Of a DNA stretch of 64,000 nucleotides, positions 33,267 through 41,626 are shown in pieces. How positions within the stretch are numbered: position 1 is the first letter of the stretch; each line of letters starts with the position of its first letter. The stretch comes from RGIG6375 sp964472725. GTDB lineage: Bacteria > Bacillota > Clostridia > Oscillospirales > Oscillospiraceae. The translations under genes were made by a program, and so were the position numbers. The stretch covers positions 3,539 through 67,538 of the forward strand of contig CAYYLZ010000006.1 in the NCBI GenBank assembly GCA_964472725.1. Direction: 5' to 3'. The notes beneath the pieces were generated by a model. It made no database searches and was not told the origin of the DNA. It was given only the letters and a program-made list of their open reading frames with translations.

Positions 33267-33929
33267 ATGGAAATTCGTGATATTGTGAAAACAGTTGACC
33301 ATACCCTGCTCAAGCAGTGCTCCACAGTGCAGGAAATAATAGAGCTTTGCCACCAGGCAGTAAAATACGGCGCGGCTTCCGTCTGTGTGCCTCCGTCCCA
33401 TGTAGTCACAGCGGTCACCTGCCTTGGGGGCGCACTGCCGGTCTGCACCGTCATTGGCTTCCCCAACGGCTACAGCACCACCTCGGTCAAGTGCTTTGAG
33501 GCTGCCGACGCCATTAAAAACGGGGCGGAGGAAATTGATATGGTGGTCAATCTCGGTCTTGTCCGTGAGGGACGATTCGACAAGGTGCTTGAAGAAATAA
33601 ATGCGGTCAAGGCCACCTGCGGAGATAAGCTGCTGAAGGTCATCATAGAAACCTGCCTGCTCACCGAGCAGGAGAAAATCGAGCTGTGCCGTGTGGTAAG
33701 CGAGTCCGGCGCGGAGTTTATCAAGACCTCCACCGGCTTTGGCGGCGGAGGAGCCACCCGTGAGGACGTGGCGCTTATGCGCAGGGAATGTGCTGACCAT
33801 GTAAAGGTGAAAGCCTCCGGCGGCATAGCCTCCCTGGAGGACGCCGAGGATTTCATCAGACTTGGTGCAGAGCGCCTCGGCACCAGCAGAGTGATCAAAA
33901 GCGTAATGGAAAAGGAAAAAGAGGAATGA
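33267..33929 (+). CDS. deoC: Deoxyribose-phosphate aldolase
   Basis: 220 aa. It splits 2-deoxyribose-5-phosphate to acetaldehyde and glyceraldehyde-3-phosphate in deoxynucleoside breakdown. The Schiff-base lysine is K153 (EFIKTSTGF); K182 (VKVKASGG) and D91 are also present. TCGGAGG precedes the ATG. It overlaps the MATE gene by ATGA. No other deo genes are near. Confidence 0.96.
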   Translation: MEIRDIVKTVDHTLLKQCSTVQEIIELCHQAVKYGAASVCVPPSHVVTAVTCLGGALPVCTVIGFPNGYSTTSVKCFEAADAIKNGAEEIDMVVNLGLVREGRFDKVLEEINAVKATCGDKLLKVIIETCLLTEQEKIELCRVVSESGAEFIKTSTGFGGGGATREDVALMRRECADHVKVKASGGIASLEDAEDFIRLGAERLGTSRVIKSVMEKEKEE

Positions 33930-35281
33930 AAGAACTCCGCGGCAGCGAAGCGAAATATATACAAATGACGGAAACTCCCATGCCGAAGCTTGTCACCTCC
34001 ATGGCGATCCCGGCTATGGCGAGTATGCTCATCACTACTATTTACAACATGGCGGATACATATTTCGTATCCCAGATAGGTACCAGCGCCTCGGCGGCGG
34101 TCGGCGTGGTTTTTGCCGTAATGAGCCTTATTCAGGCGCTTGGCGGCGGCTTCGGCATGGGTGCCGGCAGTATCATCAGCCGCAAGCTGGGCGAGAAAAA
34201 GGACGACGAGGCCAGCATGTACGCAAGCTGCGCCTTTTTCGGCGCTCTGTGCTTTGGCGCGGCAATACTGGTTATAGGCCTTGTATTCCTCGAACCCCTT
34301 ATGCGCCTGCTGGGCGCAACGGATACCATGCTACCCTACGCCAAGGACTACGCGCGGTATATTTTCATCTCCGCGCCCATAATGTGCTCATCATTTGTGC
34401 TCAATAACGTCATGCGCTCTCAGGGTAAAGCCATCATGGCAATGGTGGGTCTGTGCCTTGGCGGCGTGCTGAATATGGGAATGGATCCGTTGTTTATCTT
34501 CACCTTTGATATGGGAATTGCCGGCGCGGCTATCGCCACGGCGCTCAGCCAGCTGATAAGCTATATCGTTATGTGGATAATGTTCCTTTCAAGGGACAGC
34601 ATAGTCCGCATAAGCCCTCGCCGACTCAGCCGCAAGCCCGCCGACTATTTTGCCATACTGAAAATCGGCTTCCCCACCATGTGCCGTCAGGGTCTTGCCA
34701 GCGTAGCTTCCGCCCTGCTGAACGTGCAGGCCTCCGTCTACGGCGACACTGCCGTTGCGGCCATAACCATTTCCAACCGTATTTACCTCTTCGTCCGCAA
34801 TGTCATTCTTGGCATCGGTCAGGGCTTCCAGCCCGTTGCGGGATATAACTTCGGTGCGGGCAAGCTGGGTCGCGTCAAGGAGTCCTTCCGCTTTACCACC
34901 GTTGCCGGTACTGTGGTCTGCACCGCTTTCGGCGTGCTGATATGGTTCTGCGCGGGCAGCGTTATCGCATGGTTCCGCGCCGATGACGCGGAGGTTATCC
35001 GCATCGGCACCACCGCCCTGCGCTTCGCGGCGGCAGTTATGCCTTTCATGGCTTTCTCCACCTATGTGAATCAGCTCTATCAGTGCCTCGGCTTCTCCAA
35101 GCAGGCTACGGTGCTTGCCGCCAGCCGACAGGGCATATTCTATGTTCCGATCATTCTCATTCTGCCCGCCATCATTGGCCTTCTCGGCGTGCAGATGGCG
35201 CAGCCCCTGGCCGACCTCTGCACCTTCTTCCTCTGCATACCTTTCCAGATATTGTTCTTCAAGAAGGTAATAAAGAATTGA
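33926..35281 (+). CDS. MATE family efflux transporter
   Basis: 451 aa with 12 predicted membrane segments in two halves. MATE proteins export cationic drugs or metabolites in exchange for Na+ or H+. GGGFGMGAGSIISRKLG near residue 71 and QGFQPVAGYNFGAGK near 299 are family landmarks. Its start overlaps the deoC stop. The stop codon lies in the first unit of a 7-bp tandem repeat. Substrate unknown. Confidence 0.92.
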   Translation: MKELRGSEAKYIQMTETPMPKLVTSMAIPAMASMLITTIYNMADTYFVSQIGTSASAAVGVVFAVMSLIQALGGGFGMGAGSIISRKLGEKKDDEASMYASCAFFGALCFGAAILVIGLVFLEPLMRLLGATDTMLPYAKDYARYIFISAPIMCSSFVLNNVMRSQGKAIMAMVGLCLGGVLNMGMDPLFIFTFDMGIAGAAIATALSQLISYIVMWIMFLSRDSIVRISPRRLSRKPADYFAILKIGFPTMCRQGLASVASALLNVQASVYGDTAVAAITISNRIYLFVRNVILGIGQGFQPVAGYNFGAGKLGRVKESFRFTTVAGTVVCTAFGVLIWFCAGSVIAWFRADDAEVIRIGTTALRFAAAVMPFMAFSTYVNQLYQCLGFSKQATVLAASRQGIFYVPIILILPAIIGLLGVQMAQPLADLCTFFLCIPFQILFFKKVIKN

Positions 35282-35320
35282 GAATTGAGAATTGAGAATT
35301 GAGAATTGAGAATTGAGAAT
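35275..35320. repeat. 7-bp tandem repeat, GAATTGA x 6.6
   Basis: Six exact copies of GAATTGA (35275-35316) and a partial GAAT. The MATE stop codon TGA (35279-35281) is in the first copy, so changes in copy number after it would not alter the protein. Confidence 0.95.
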
Positions 35321-35352
35321 GACTGCGATTTAAAACGATGCAAAAAGCACCC

Positions 35353-35455
35353 GGTAGGGCGGCTTGCCCTCAAGCCGCCGCATGACGATACTGATAATAC
35401 GCAGAATATGAAAACTTACGGTTAAGGCGTAGGGGCGACCCTGCGAGGTCGCCCG
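35353..35455. repeat. Two GTAGGG-type palindromes (family B)
   Basis: GGTAGGGCGGCTTGCCCTC then AAGCCGCC at 35353-35380, and GTAGGGGCGACCCTGCGAGG then TCGCCC at 35429-35455. They lie between the MATE and DUF554 genes. Confidence 0.65.
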
Positions 35456-35482
35456 TTGGGTTTGCAGCAAACCTCAGCAATA

Positions 35483-35518
35483 ACAAAAAGAGCAAGAAGA
35501 TTTTTCTTCTCGCTCTTA
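35483..35518 (-). terminator. Intrinsic terminator for the DUF554 gene
   Basis: Stem AGAGCAAGAAGA (35489-35500) with 35505-35516, one mismatch, 4-nt loop. Read on the minus strand it is followed by TTTTTGTT. Confidence 0.75.
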
Positions 35519-35534
35519 CTTTTTTGAAACGATA

Positions 35535-36215
35535 TCACATGAACATACACAAAATTATGGGAATAAATACCGCGGGGAGGTAGTTGGCTGTTTTCAGCTT
35601 GGTTATGCCCAGCATATTCAGCGCAAGGGCGATAATGAGCAGGGAACCGACACAGGTCATTTCCGCAACGGCGTAATCACTGAGGAAGGGCTGCACCCAC
35701 TGGGCGCAGAGCACGATAGCGCCCTGGTAGACGATTACCGCAATGGCGGAGAGGAATACGCCCGCGCCGAGAGTGGAGGTGAAGATAATGGCAGAGATGC
35801 CGTCCAGCATGGACTTGGTGTAAATCATCTCATGGTTGCCGGTAAGGCCGCTCTGAATGGAGCCGACTATCGCCATACTGCCCACGCAGAACAGCAGACT
35901 TGCGGAAACGAAGCCTTCGGCTATGGAGGTTTTGCCGTCGCCCTTGGAAAGCTTGCGCTCCGCCAGCTCGCCAAGGCTGTTCAGGCGGCGGTCGATATCC
36001 AGCAATGAGCCGATGACCGCGCCGATAACGATGGAGATAATAGCGATAAGGGTGTTGGTGCCCTTAAGGGAGCCGCTTATGCCGATGTAAAGCACGCAGA
36101 GGGCAACGCCCTTCATTACAACATCGCTTATCTTCTCGGGAATGCCCCTTTTCAGCAGCAGGCCTACAAAAGCTCCGACGATAACCGCCAAAGCGTTAAC
36201 TAATGTTCCTAACAT
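35535..36215 (-). CDS. DUF554 family membrane protein
   Basis: 226 aa, six or seven hydrophobic segments, matching the YqgA/DUF554 family (GTLVNALAVIVGAFVGLLLKRGIPEKISDVV at the start, glycine-rich). Function not known. AGGAGGCG precedes the ATG. It lies 34 bp after prfB on the same strand. Confidence 0.88.
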   Translation of the reverse strand: MLGTLVNALAVIVGAFVGLLLKRGIPEKISDVVMKGVALCVLYIGISGSLKGTNTLIAIISIVIGAVIGSLLDIDRRLNSLGELAERKLSKGDGKTSIAEGFVSASLLFCVGSMAIVGSIQSGLTGNHEMIYTKSMLDGISAIIFTSTLGAGVFLSAIAVIVYQGAIVLCAQWVQPFLSDYAVAEMTCVGSLLIIALALNMLGITKLKTANYLPAVFIPIILCMFM

Positions 36216-36248
36216 TGAATACGCCTCCTTTTCAGTTTTCTCTTTATA

Positions 36249-37352
36249 TTACTGGGCGTTCTGGCTCAGGTATGCGTTGATGAAGCCGTCAAGGTCACCG
36301 TCCATAACGGCGTTGATGTTGCCGTTTTCAAAACCGGTGCGGGTGTCCTTGGCGAGAGTGTAGGGCATGAAAACGTAGGAGCGGATCTGGCTGCCCCATT
36401 CGATTTTGCGCTGGATACCCTTGATGTCGCTTATCTTTTCTGCGTGCTGCTGTGCCTTCATTTCCATCAGCTTTGCGCGGAGCATCTTCATGCAGTTTTC
36501 GCGGTTCTGTACCTGGCTTCGCTCCTGCTGGCTGGAAACAACAACGCCGGTGGGCTTGTGGGTAAGGCGAACTGCGGAGGAGGTCTTGTTAACGTGCTGA
36601 CCACCTGCGCCGGAGGAACGGAATACCTGCATTTCGATGTCCTCGGGACGGATATCAATGTTGACGTCGTCGTCTATTTCGGGCATGACCTCAACTGCGG
36701 AGAAGGAGGTCTGTCGGCGTGCGTTTGCGTCGAAGGGGGAGATACGGACAAGGCGGTGAACGCCGTTCTCGCTCTTGAGGAAGCCGTATGCGTTGTCGCC
36801 CTCGATGGAGATGGTTGCGGACTTGATGCCGGCTTCTTCACCGTCTTCGTAGTCAAGGGTCTTAACGGTGTAGTTGTGGCGCTCTGCCCAGCGGGTGTAC
36901 ATGCGGAAGAGCATCTGGCACCAGTCCTGAGCCTCGGTGCCGCCTGCGCCGGCGTGGAAGGTGAGAATGGCGTTATTGCTGTCGTATTCGCCGGTGAGCA
37001 GGGTGGTGAGGCGGGCGGTGTTTACGCTGTCCTCCAACTCTGCGTAGCCGTTTACGATCTCGTCCAGCAGGCTCTCGTCGTCCTCTTCAAGACCCATTTC
37101 GCAGAGCACGAAAAGATCGTCCCACTTGGTTACCATGCGCTCATAGCTTTCGCACTTTGCCTTGAGCTGCTTCAGACGCTGCAGCACCTTCTGAGAGTTC
37201 TCGAGGTCGTTCCAAAAGCCCTCGGCAGCGGACTTCTGCTCCAGCTCTTCGATCTCGTTCTTTGCGTCGTCGGTGCGCAGGGCAACGTGAAGCTCGTCGA
37301 GGGTGGGCTTGAGGTTATTGAGTTTAACTTTATATTCTTCGTACTGTATCAT
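36249..37352 (-). CDS. prfB: Peptide chain release factor 2, without programmed frameshift
   Basis: 367 aa. RF2 ends translation at UGA and UAA. The stop-recognition tripeptide SPF is at 205-207 and the GGQ that triggers peptidyl-tRNA hydrolysis at 250-252. Most bacterial prfB genes need a +1 frameshift at an in-frame UGA near codon 26. Here the frame is open from ATG to the end and codons 25-30 hold no CUUUGA, so autoregulation by frameshifting is lost. Followed downstream by DUF554 on the same strand. Confidence 0.97.
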   Translation of the reverse strand: MIQYEEYKVKLNNLKPTLDELHVALRTDDAKNEIEELEQKSAAEGFWNDLENSQKVLQRLKQLKAKCESYERMVTKWDDLFVLCEMGLEEDDESLLDEIVNGYAELEDSVNTARLTTLLTGEYDSNNAILTFHAGAGGTEAQDWCQMLFRMYTRWAERHNYTVKTLDYEDGEEAGIKSATISIEGDNAYGFLKSENGVHRLVRISPFDANARRQTSFSAVEVMPEIDDDVNIDIRPEDIEMQVFRSSGAGGQHVNKTSSAVRLTHKPTGVVVSSQQERSQVQNRENCMKMLRAKLMEMKAQQHAEKISDIKGIQRKIEWGSQIRSYVFMPYTLAKDTRTGFENGNINAVMDGDLDGFINAYLSQNAQ

Positions 37353-37435
37353 ATATTTTCAATCCTTTACGGTATTAATTTTTCTTTTGTTAGCTTGCAG
37401 GGAACACTCTTGAGCGTTCCGAAGGTGCAGTGCAG

Positions 37436-37461
37436 CGGTACGGTCAAGACCGTACCCTACG
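37436..37461. repeat. GTAGGG-type palindrome (family B), reverse orientation
   Basis: GCGGTACGGTCAAGACCGTA followed by CCCTAC. It lies in the gap between ddl and prfB. Confidence 0.6.
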
Positions 37462-37477
37462 AACCTTGTCGCAGGAG

Positions 37478-38677
37478 TTACAATTTGCTGCCCTTGCTGC
37501 CCTTACTGCCGCCGGCGGTGAAATTCTTGAGAATACCGGTGTCGATGGAGTAATTCAGCTCCGCGGCGCTGCGGCTGCGCTTGAGGGCCAGCGCGACCAT
37601 TTCGTCAAGCAGCTGGGAATAGGGCTTGCCGGTAGCCTCCCACAGGTAGAAGGCCAGGGAGCCGGGAATAGTGTTTATTTCGTTTACCCAAACCTCGCCG
37701 GTCTTGTCATTCATAAGAAAGTCTATACGGGAAACGCCGCTGCAGTCAAGAGCGAGGAATGCCTCGCAGGCGTAGTGACGTATCTTTTCTCTCAGCTCGG
37801 GGGAGATGGGCGCGGGGAGCAGGCGCTTCAGGCTCTGCATACCCTTGCTGCCGCCCTTGGAGCCCTTGCCGCCGGAAATGTACTTGTCCTCGTAGCTGAG
37901 TATCTCGTCGCCCATAATGGGTTCCTCGCACTCGGAGGCGGCGACGGAGTCAAAGTCGCCCAGCACGGCGCAGTTTATCTCCCGCAGGTTCTCAACTGCC
38001 TTTTCGGCGAGGACGGCGGAGGCGAAGCCCACGGCGTAATCCAACGCGTCGATAAGAGCGTCGCGGTCTTTGGCAAGGCGAATGCCCACGCTGGAACCCA
38101 GGTTTACGGGCTTTACCACAACGGGCAGACCGATTTCGGAGATTATCTTGTCAGCCGCGCCCTCGCAGCCTTCAGAAAGGTCGCGGGAGGTAAAGCGCAG
38201 GCAGGGGAGAACGGGCAGGCCACGCTCGCGGAACAGTGCCTTCATTGCGAATTTATCCATGCCCGCCGCGGAAGCGAAAACGTCGCAGCCGGCGAAGGGC
38301 ACGCCAAGGGTGCGGAAGTAGCCCTGCAGAGCGCCGTCCTCAACGTTGGTGCCGTGTACTACGGGGAACGCCACGTCGATGAGCCCCATAACGGGATTAC
38401 CGAAGCGCTTGGCAGGCTGGCGCAGCAGCTTCATTCTTCCGCCGTCAGCGGCGGGGAGTACCTCGGTGCTCTTTTTGATGAGGGCGGGAATATTGGTGTA
38501 TTCCTCAATATTGCCCACGGCCTCGCCGATGTAGAAGCGACCCTCGCGGCTTATGTATACCGGAGTCACGTCGTATTTGTTGCGGTCAAATGCCTTGGCG
38601 GCCTGCAGAGCGGAGATGATGGAAACCTCGTGCTCAACGCTGCGTCCGCCGAAGAACACGCCTACGTTTATTTTCAT
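37478..38677 (-). CDS. ddl: D-alanine--D-alanine ligase
   Basis: 399 aa. ATP-grasp enzyme that makes the D-Ala-D-Ala dipeptide for peptidoglycan. Landmarks: FGGRSVEHEVS (9-19), VVKPVNLGSSVGI (187-199) and EVWVNEINTIPGS near residue 325. It is longer than usual. A glycine/serine/lysine segment GGKGSKGGSKGM (269-280) replaces a short loop, and the C-terminus ends in GGSKGSKGSKL. Similar SKGM-containing loops occur in clostridial Ddl, from memory; the tail is odder. It is encoded 18 bp after the MurF homologue whose substrate it makes. Confidence 0.95.
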   Translation of the reverse strand: MKINVGVFFGGRSVEHEVSIISALQAAKAFDRNKYDVTPVYISREGRFYIGEAVGNIEEYTNIPALIKKSTEVLPAADGGRMKLLRQPAKRFGNPVMGLIDVAFPVVHGTNVEDGALQGYFRTLGVPFAGCDVFASAAGMDKFAMKALFRERGLPVLPCLRFTSRDLSEGCEGAADKIISEIGLPVVVKPVNLGSSVGIRLAKDRDALIDALDYAVGFASAVLAEKAVENLREINCAVLGDFDSVAASECEEPIMGDEILSYEDKYISGGKGSKGGSKGMQSLKRLLPAPISPELREKIRHYACEAFLALDCSGVSRIDFLMNDKTGEVWVNEINTIPGSLAFYLWEATGKPYSQLLDEMVALALKRSRSAAELNYSIDTGILKNFTAGGSKGSKGSKL

Positions 38678-38695
38678 AGCGGTTCCTCCTATATA

Positions 38696-40267
38696 TTAAT
38701 AGTTGTCGGGAAGATCATTTTCAAGAAGAATGGTGCGGGGCTGACCGGGCATGAACGCGTCGGCAAGGGCAACAGCCTCCTGCACGGACTCGACCACCGC
38801 CATGCGCTCGGCGGCGAAGCCCGCGCTTTTCAGACCCTCGAGAATAGGTTGGGTCTGCTTTTCGCCCACAAGGACTACATAGTCGCAGACCGCGGCGGCC
38901 TGACGGCCGAACTCACGGTTCAGCTCGGCCTGCTTCTCGCCAAGCTCCACCATGCCGGGAGTGACGAGAATTTTCAACGTGTCGAACTGGGAAAGCACGC
39001 CCAGGGCGGCCTTCGCACCGGCGGGGTTTGCGTTGTAAGCGTCGTCGATAATTGCTCGATTTCCGCCGCCGATAAGCTCAAGACGGTGGGGAACGCTTTC
39101 GAGGCGGCGCACACGGGGGATAATATCCCGCATTTCCACGCCCATGCTGCGGGCCACGGCAACCGCGCCGCAGATGTTCAGCACGTTGTGCTCGCCGATA
39201 AGGCGGGTGGAAAGCTGAGTGACGGTGCCGTCGGGCTCCCGCAGGCTGAAGCTGCTGCCCTTGGCGGAAACGGAAACGTCGTAGCCGCAGTAAACTCCCT
39301 CGTGAGGCGTCTCGCCGGGAGAGGCAAGACGGTAGCCGACGGTGCTTACGTTTACCGGGCGGCTTGCGATATATTCGTTATCCATGTTCAGGTAGGCCAC
39401 TCCGTCAGCGGGGAGGGAGTCCACCAGCTCGAACTTGGTTTTGGTCACGTTTTCGATGCTCTTGAAGCTTTCAAGATGCTGAGGGCCAACGGAGGTGATG
39501 ATGGCGGCCTCGGGGTGCACGATGTCACATATCTCCTTGATGTCGCCCACGTTGCGGGCGCCCATCTCGCAGACGAAAACCTCGTGAGTGGGGCGCATGT
39601 TCTCACGTATGGTGCGCACAACGCCCATGGTGGTGTTGTAGCTTTCGGGGGTTACCAGTACGTTGTACTTTGCGCCGAGAAGCTTGCCCACGAAGAACTT
39701 GACGCTGGTTTTGCCGTAGCTGCCGGTAACGCCAATGACCTTCAGATTGGGCATCTCCTTTATTATACGCTCGGCGTCGGAAATGTAATGCCGGTTTATG
39801 GCCTTTTCAATGGGGCTGTTGATGTAATTTGCGGCGAGAACAACGTAATTCTCACAGATGCCCGCAAGGGCGTAGAGCATAATGAAAAAACTGCGGTAAT
39901 CGGGGCTTACAAATGCGAGAACCACCACGATGCCGTGGAGAATGCCCAGCGTTGCCGCAAGGCGCTTTACGCGGGCGGTGTAAACCAGAGGCTTTTTCGC
40001 CTTGCGGGGGCGGTTGCACCATATCGCCACGGCGCAGGGAACGCAGGCCACAAGCTTGCCCACCCAGCCGAAATTGTTGACGCAGGGCAGCACAAGGACC
40101 AGCCACCAGCACTTCTTTACGATCTCCAGCATGTGTTCAGCGACCCACTTGCGCTGAACATAGGGCTTATAGGAATTGAGTTGGAATATGTGCAGGCTGC
40201 CGTGAATACACAGCGCCCATACGGCGATGAAAAATACCGTAAGTATAATGAAGGAAATCAGTTCCAT
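38696..40267 (-). CDS. murF: MurF-type ligase with N-terminal membrane domain
   Basis: 523 aa. Residues 1-150 hold about four or five hydrophobic segments. A Mur ligase follows, with P-loop TGSYGKTS (181-188), EMGARNVGDIKEI near 237, and DDAYNANPAG near 403. MurF adds D-Ala-D-Ala to UDP-MurNAc-tripeptide, normally in the cytosol as a soluble protein of about 450 aa. Membrane-anchored MurF-like proteins occur in some Clostridia. The neighbouring ddl supports a true MurF role, but a paralogue acting on another polymer remains possible. Confidence 0.88.
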   Translation of the reverse strand: MELISFIILTVFFIAVWALCIHGSLHIFQLNSYKPYVQRKWVAEHMLEIVKKCWWLVLVLPCVNNFGWVGKLVACVPCAVAIWCNRPRKAKKPLVYTARVKRLAATLGILHGIVVVLAFVSPDYRSFFIMLYALAGICENYVVLAANYINSPIEKAINRHYISDAERIIKEMPNLKVIGVTGSYGKTSVKFFVGKLLGAKYNVLVTPESYNTTMGVVRTIRENMRPTHEVFVCEMGARNVGDIKEICDIVHPEAAIITSVGPQHLESFKSIENVTKTKFELVDSLPADGVAYLNMDNEYIASRPVNVSTVGYRLASPGETPHEGVYCGYDVSVSAKGSSFSLREPDGTVTQLSTRLIGEHNVLNICGAVAVARSMGVEMRDIIPRVRRLESVPHRLELIGGGNRAIIDDAYNANPAGAKAALGVLSQFDTLKILVTPGMVELGEKQAELNREFGRQAAAVCDYVVLVGEKQTQPILEGLKSAGFAAERMAVVESVQEAVALADAFMPGQPRTILLENDLPDNY

Positions 40268-40280
40268 AATTACCTCTCAA

Positions 40281-40308
40281 CTGTCATTCTGAGCGGAGCG
40301 AAGAATCT
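40281..40308. repeat. TCATTCTGAGCGGAGCGAAG-type dispersed repeat
   Basis: CTGTCATTCTGAGCGGAGCG then AAGAATCT, in the 68-bp gap between the MurF-like gene and the hydrolase gene. It is a repeat type I recognise from many genomes and is related to the unit at 29932. Confidence 0.6.
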
Positions 40309-40335
40309 CCGCAGAAACGATACGATAAAACAAAA

Positions 40336-41109
40336 CTACTTCAAATGTCCGAAGAAAGAATCAAGCACGCGGAATACGAAGTGGGGCTGCTCGAGATAGG
40401 CGTAATGCCCTGCGCCTTTGACCTCTACAAGGCCCGCGTTGGGGACAAGCTCCTCGAAAATTTTCGCGTCGGAAAGGGGAGTGTCCGCGTCCTCGGTGCC
40501 CCATATCAGCAGGGAGGGCTGAGTGATGAGGGGCATAAGCTCCCGAAAATCCTCGTTTACCAGCTTCACCAAAGTGGCACGCATAAGGGGCGAGGCGGCG
40601 CGGTAATCGGCGCTGCCACGGCTGGACTGGAATTTCTCCAGTGCGTCGGGAAAGGCGGACTTGACGGGGGCGAGATTAAGAATTTTCTTGCCCAGCTTGT
40701 AGCTTGCCTGTTTGGCCTTCTGCTTTGCGGTCTTTTCGTGAACGATGCCTGCGGAGTCCATGAAAACTATGCGGTCGTATTTGAACCGGCTCTGCTGACG
40801 GGTCACAAGCTTCATGATAATGCGTCCGCCGTTAGAGTGACCGATAAGAGAGCAGCGGAAAACGCCCAGCTCCCGCAGCAGCTTTTCCACAAAATCCGCG
40901 TAATCGTCGGCGGAAAAAGGCTGGGCAGGCTCGGCGGTCTCGCCGAAGCCGGGCAGCTCCGGCAGAATGACGCGCATATTCTGCGCAAGGTGTTCAGCCA
41001 GCGCGGAGTACAGGCTCATGTTGGTGCCCCAGCCTTGGAGAATGAGCACAACGTCGCCGCTTCCGCTGTCGGAATAATTCACGCTGATGCCGTCGATATT
41101 TATTTTCAT
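40336..41109 (-). CDS. Alpha/beta hydrolase
   Basis: 257 aa from ATG 41109, with GGAGGTGGAG upstream. The catalytic serine S92 is in GHSNGG, the acid is in WGTEDADTP near residue 213, and the histidine in GAGHYAYLE near 240. LQGWGTN near residue 24 forms the oxyanion region. Substrate unknown; related to the haloperoxidase/esterase group. First gene of the reverse block leading to murF, ddl and prfB. Confidence 0.88.
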   Translation of the reverse strand: MKINIDGISVNYSDSGSGDVVLILQGWGTNMSLYSALAEHLAQNMRVILPELPGFGETAEPAQPFSADDYADFVEKLLRELGVFRCSLIGHSNGGRIIMKLVTRQQSRFKYDRIVFMDSAGIVHEKTAKQKAKQASYKLGKKILNLAPVKSAFPDALEKFQSSRGSADYRAASPLMRATLVKLVNEDFRELMPLITQPSLLIWGTEDADTPLSDAKIFEELVPNAGLVEVKGAGHYAYLEQPHFVFRVLDSFFGHLK

Positions 41110-41247
41110 ATCTCCACCTCCAGTGCAAGTGAGCATAAAATTCCACTTTAACTAAGATATTATAAACCAAATATCTCCGCATTACAATAAATTTTTGCCG
41201 AAACAGGGCGGGATTTTCAGCCGTTATACTATTATATGTAGGCTGTA

Positions 41248-41276
41248 TTGACATAAGTGCAATATCGTTATATAAT
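41248..41276 (+). promoter_or_regulatory. Consensus promoter of the padR-DUF2812 pair
   Basis: TTGACA (41248-41253), 17-bp spacer, TATAAT (41271-41276): an exact consensus. The start would fall near 41283, about 29 nt before padR. Confidence 0.85.
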
Positions 41277-41293
41277 ATCATAAAACGATATTG
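41260..41293. promoter_or_regulatory. PadR operator candidate
   Basis: CAATATCGTT (41260-41269) and its exact complement AACGATATTG (41284-41293), 14-nt spacer, flanking the -10 box. PadR proteins commonly repress their own genes at ATGT/ACAT- or ATATCG-like inverted repeats, so autoregulation is likely. Confidence 0.65.
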
Positions 41294-41311
41294 GCGAAAG
41301 GAGGCGCGAGC

Positions 41312-41626
41312 ATGCCGAAAAAGGCGTTGGAAAATCTTACGGAGAGTATGTTCTATGTGCTCATGGCCTTTATGAACGGCCCCATGTGCGGCATAGACGC
41401 GGCGGATTTCATAGAGCGCCGCAGCGGCGGCAGGGTGCAGGTCGGCCCCGCCACGCTGTATACCATTCTTGCTAAGTTTGAAAAGGAAAAGTATATAAAG
41501 GAGATAGAAGTTGTAGGCCGCAAGCGCACCTATGAGATAACCGACAGGGGGCGGGAGGCCTACGCCGAGGAATATGCGCGCCTTAAGCAGTGCGTGCTGG
41601 ACGGAGAAAAGGAGGCAACACCGTGA
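41312..41626 (+). CDS. PadR family transcriptional regulator
   Basis: 104 aa from ATG 41312, with AAAGGAGG upstream. Winged helix typical of PadR subfamily 2: ESMFYVLMAFMNGPMCGIDA, GPATLYTILAKFEKEKYI and the YEITDRGREAY wing. It is cotranscribed with a DUF2812 membrane protein, a pairing common in Firmicutes, where the regulator and membrane protein respond together to envelope or drug stress. Confidence 0.93.
   Translation: MPKKALENLTESMFYVLMAFMNGPMCGIDAADFIERRSGGRVQVGPATLYTILAKFEKEKYIKEIEVVGRKRTYEITDRGREAYAEEYARLKQCVLDGEKEATP

Noticed and set aside
33199..33466. Longer start for the M23 protein
   Set aside because: It would overlap deoC by 200 bp on the opposite strand, the extra residues look random, and a good ribosome site supports the TTG at 33190.
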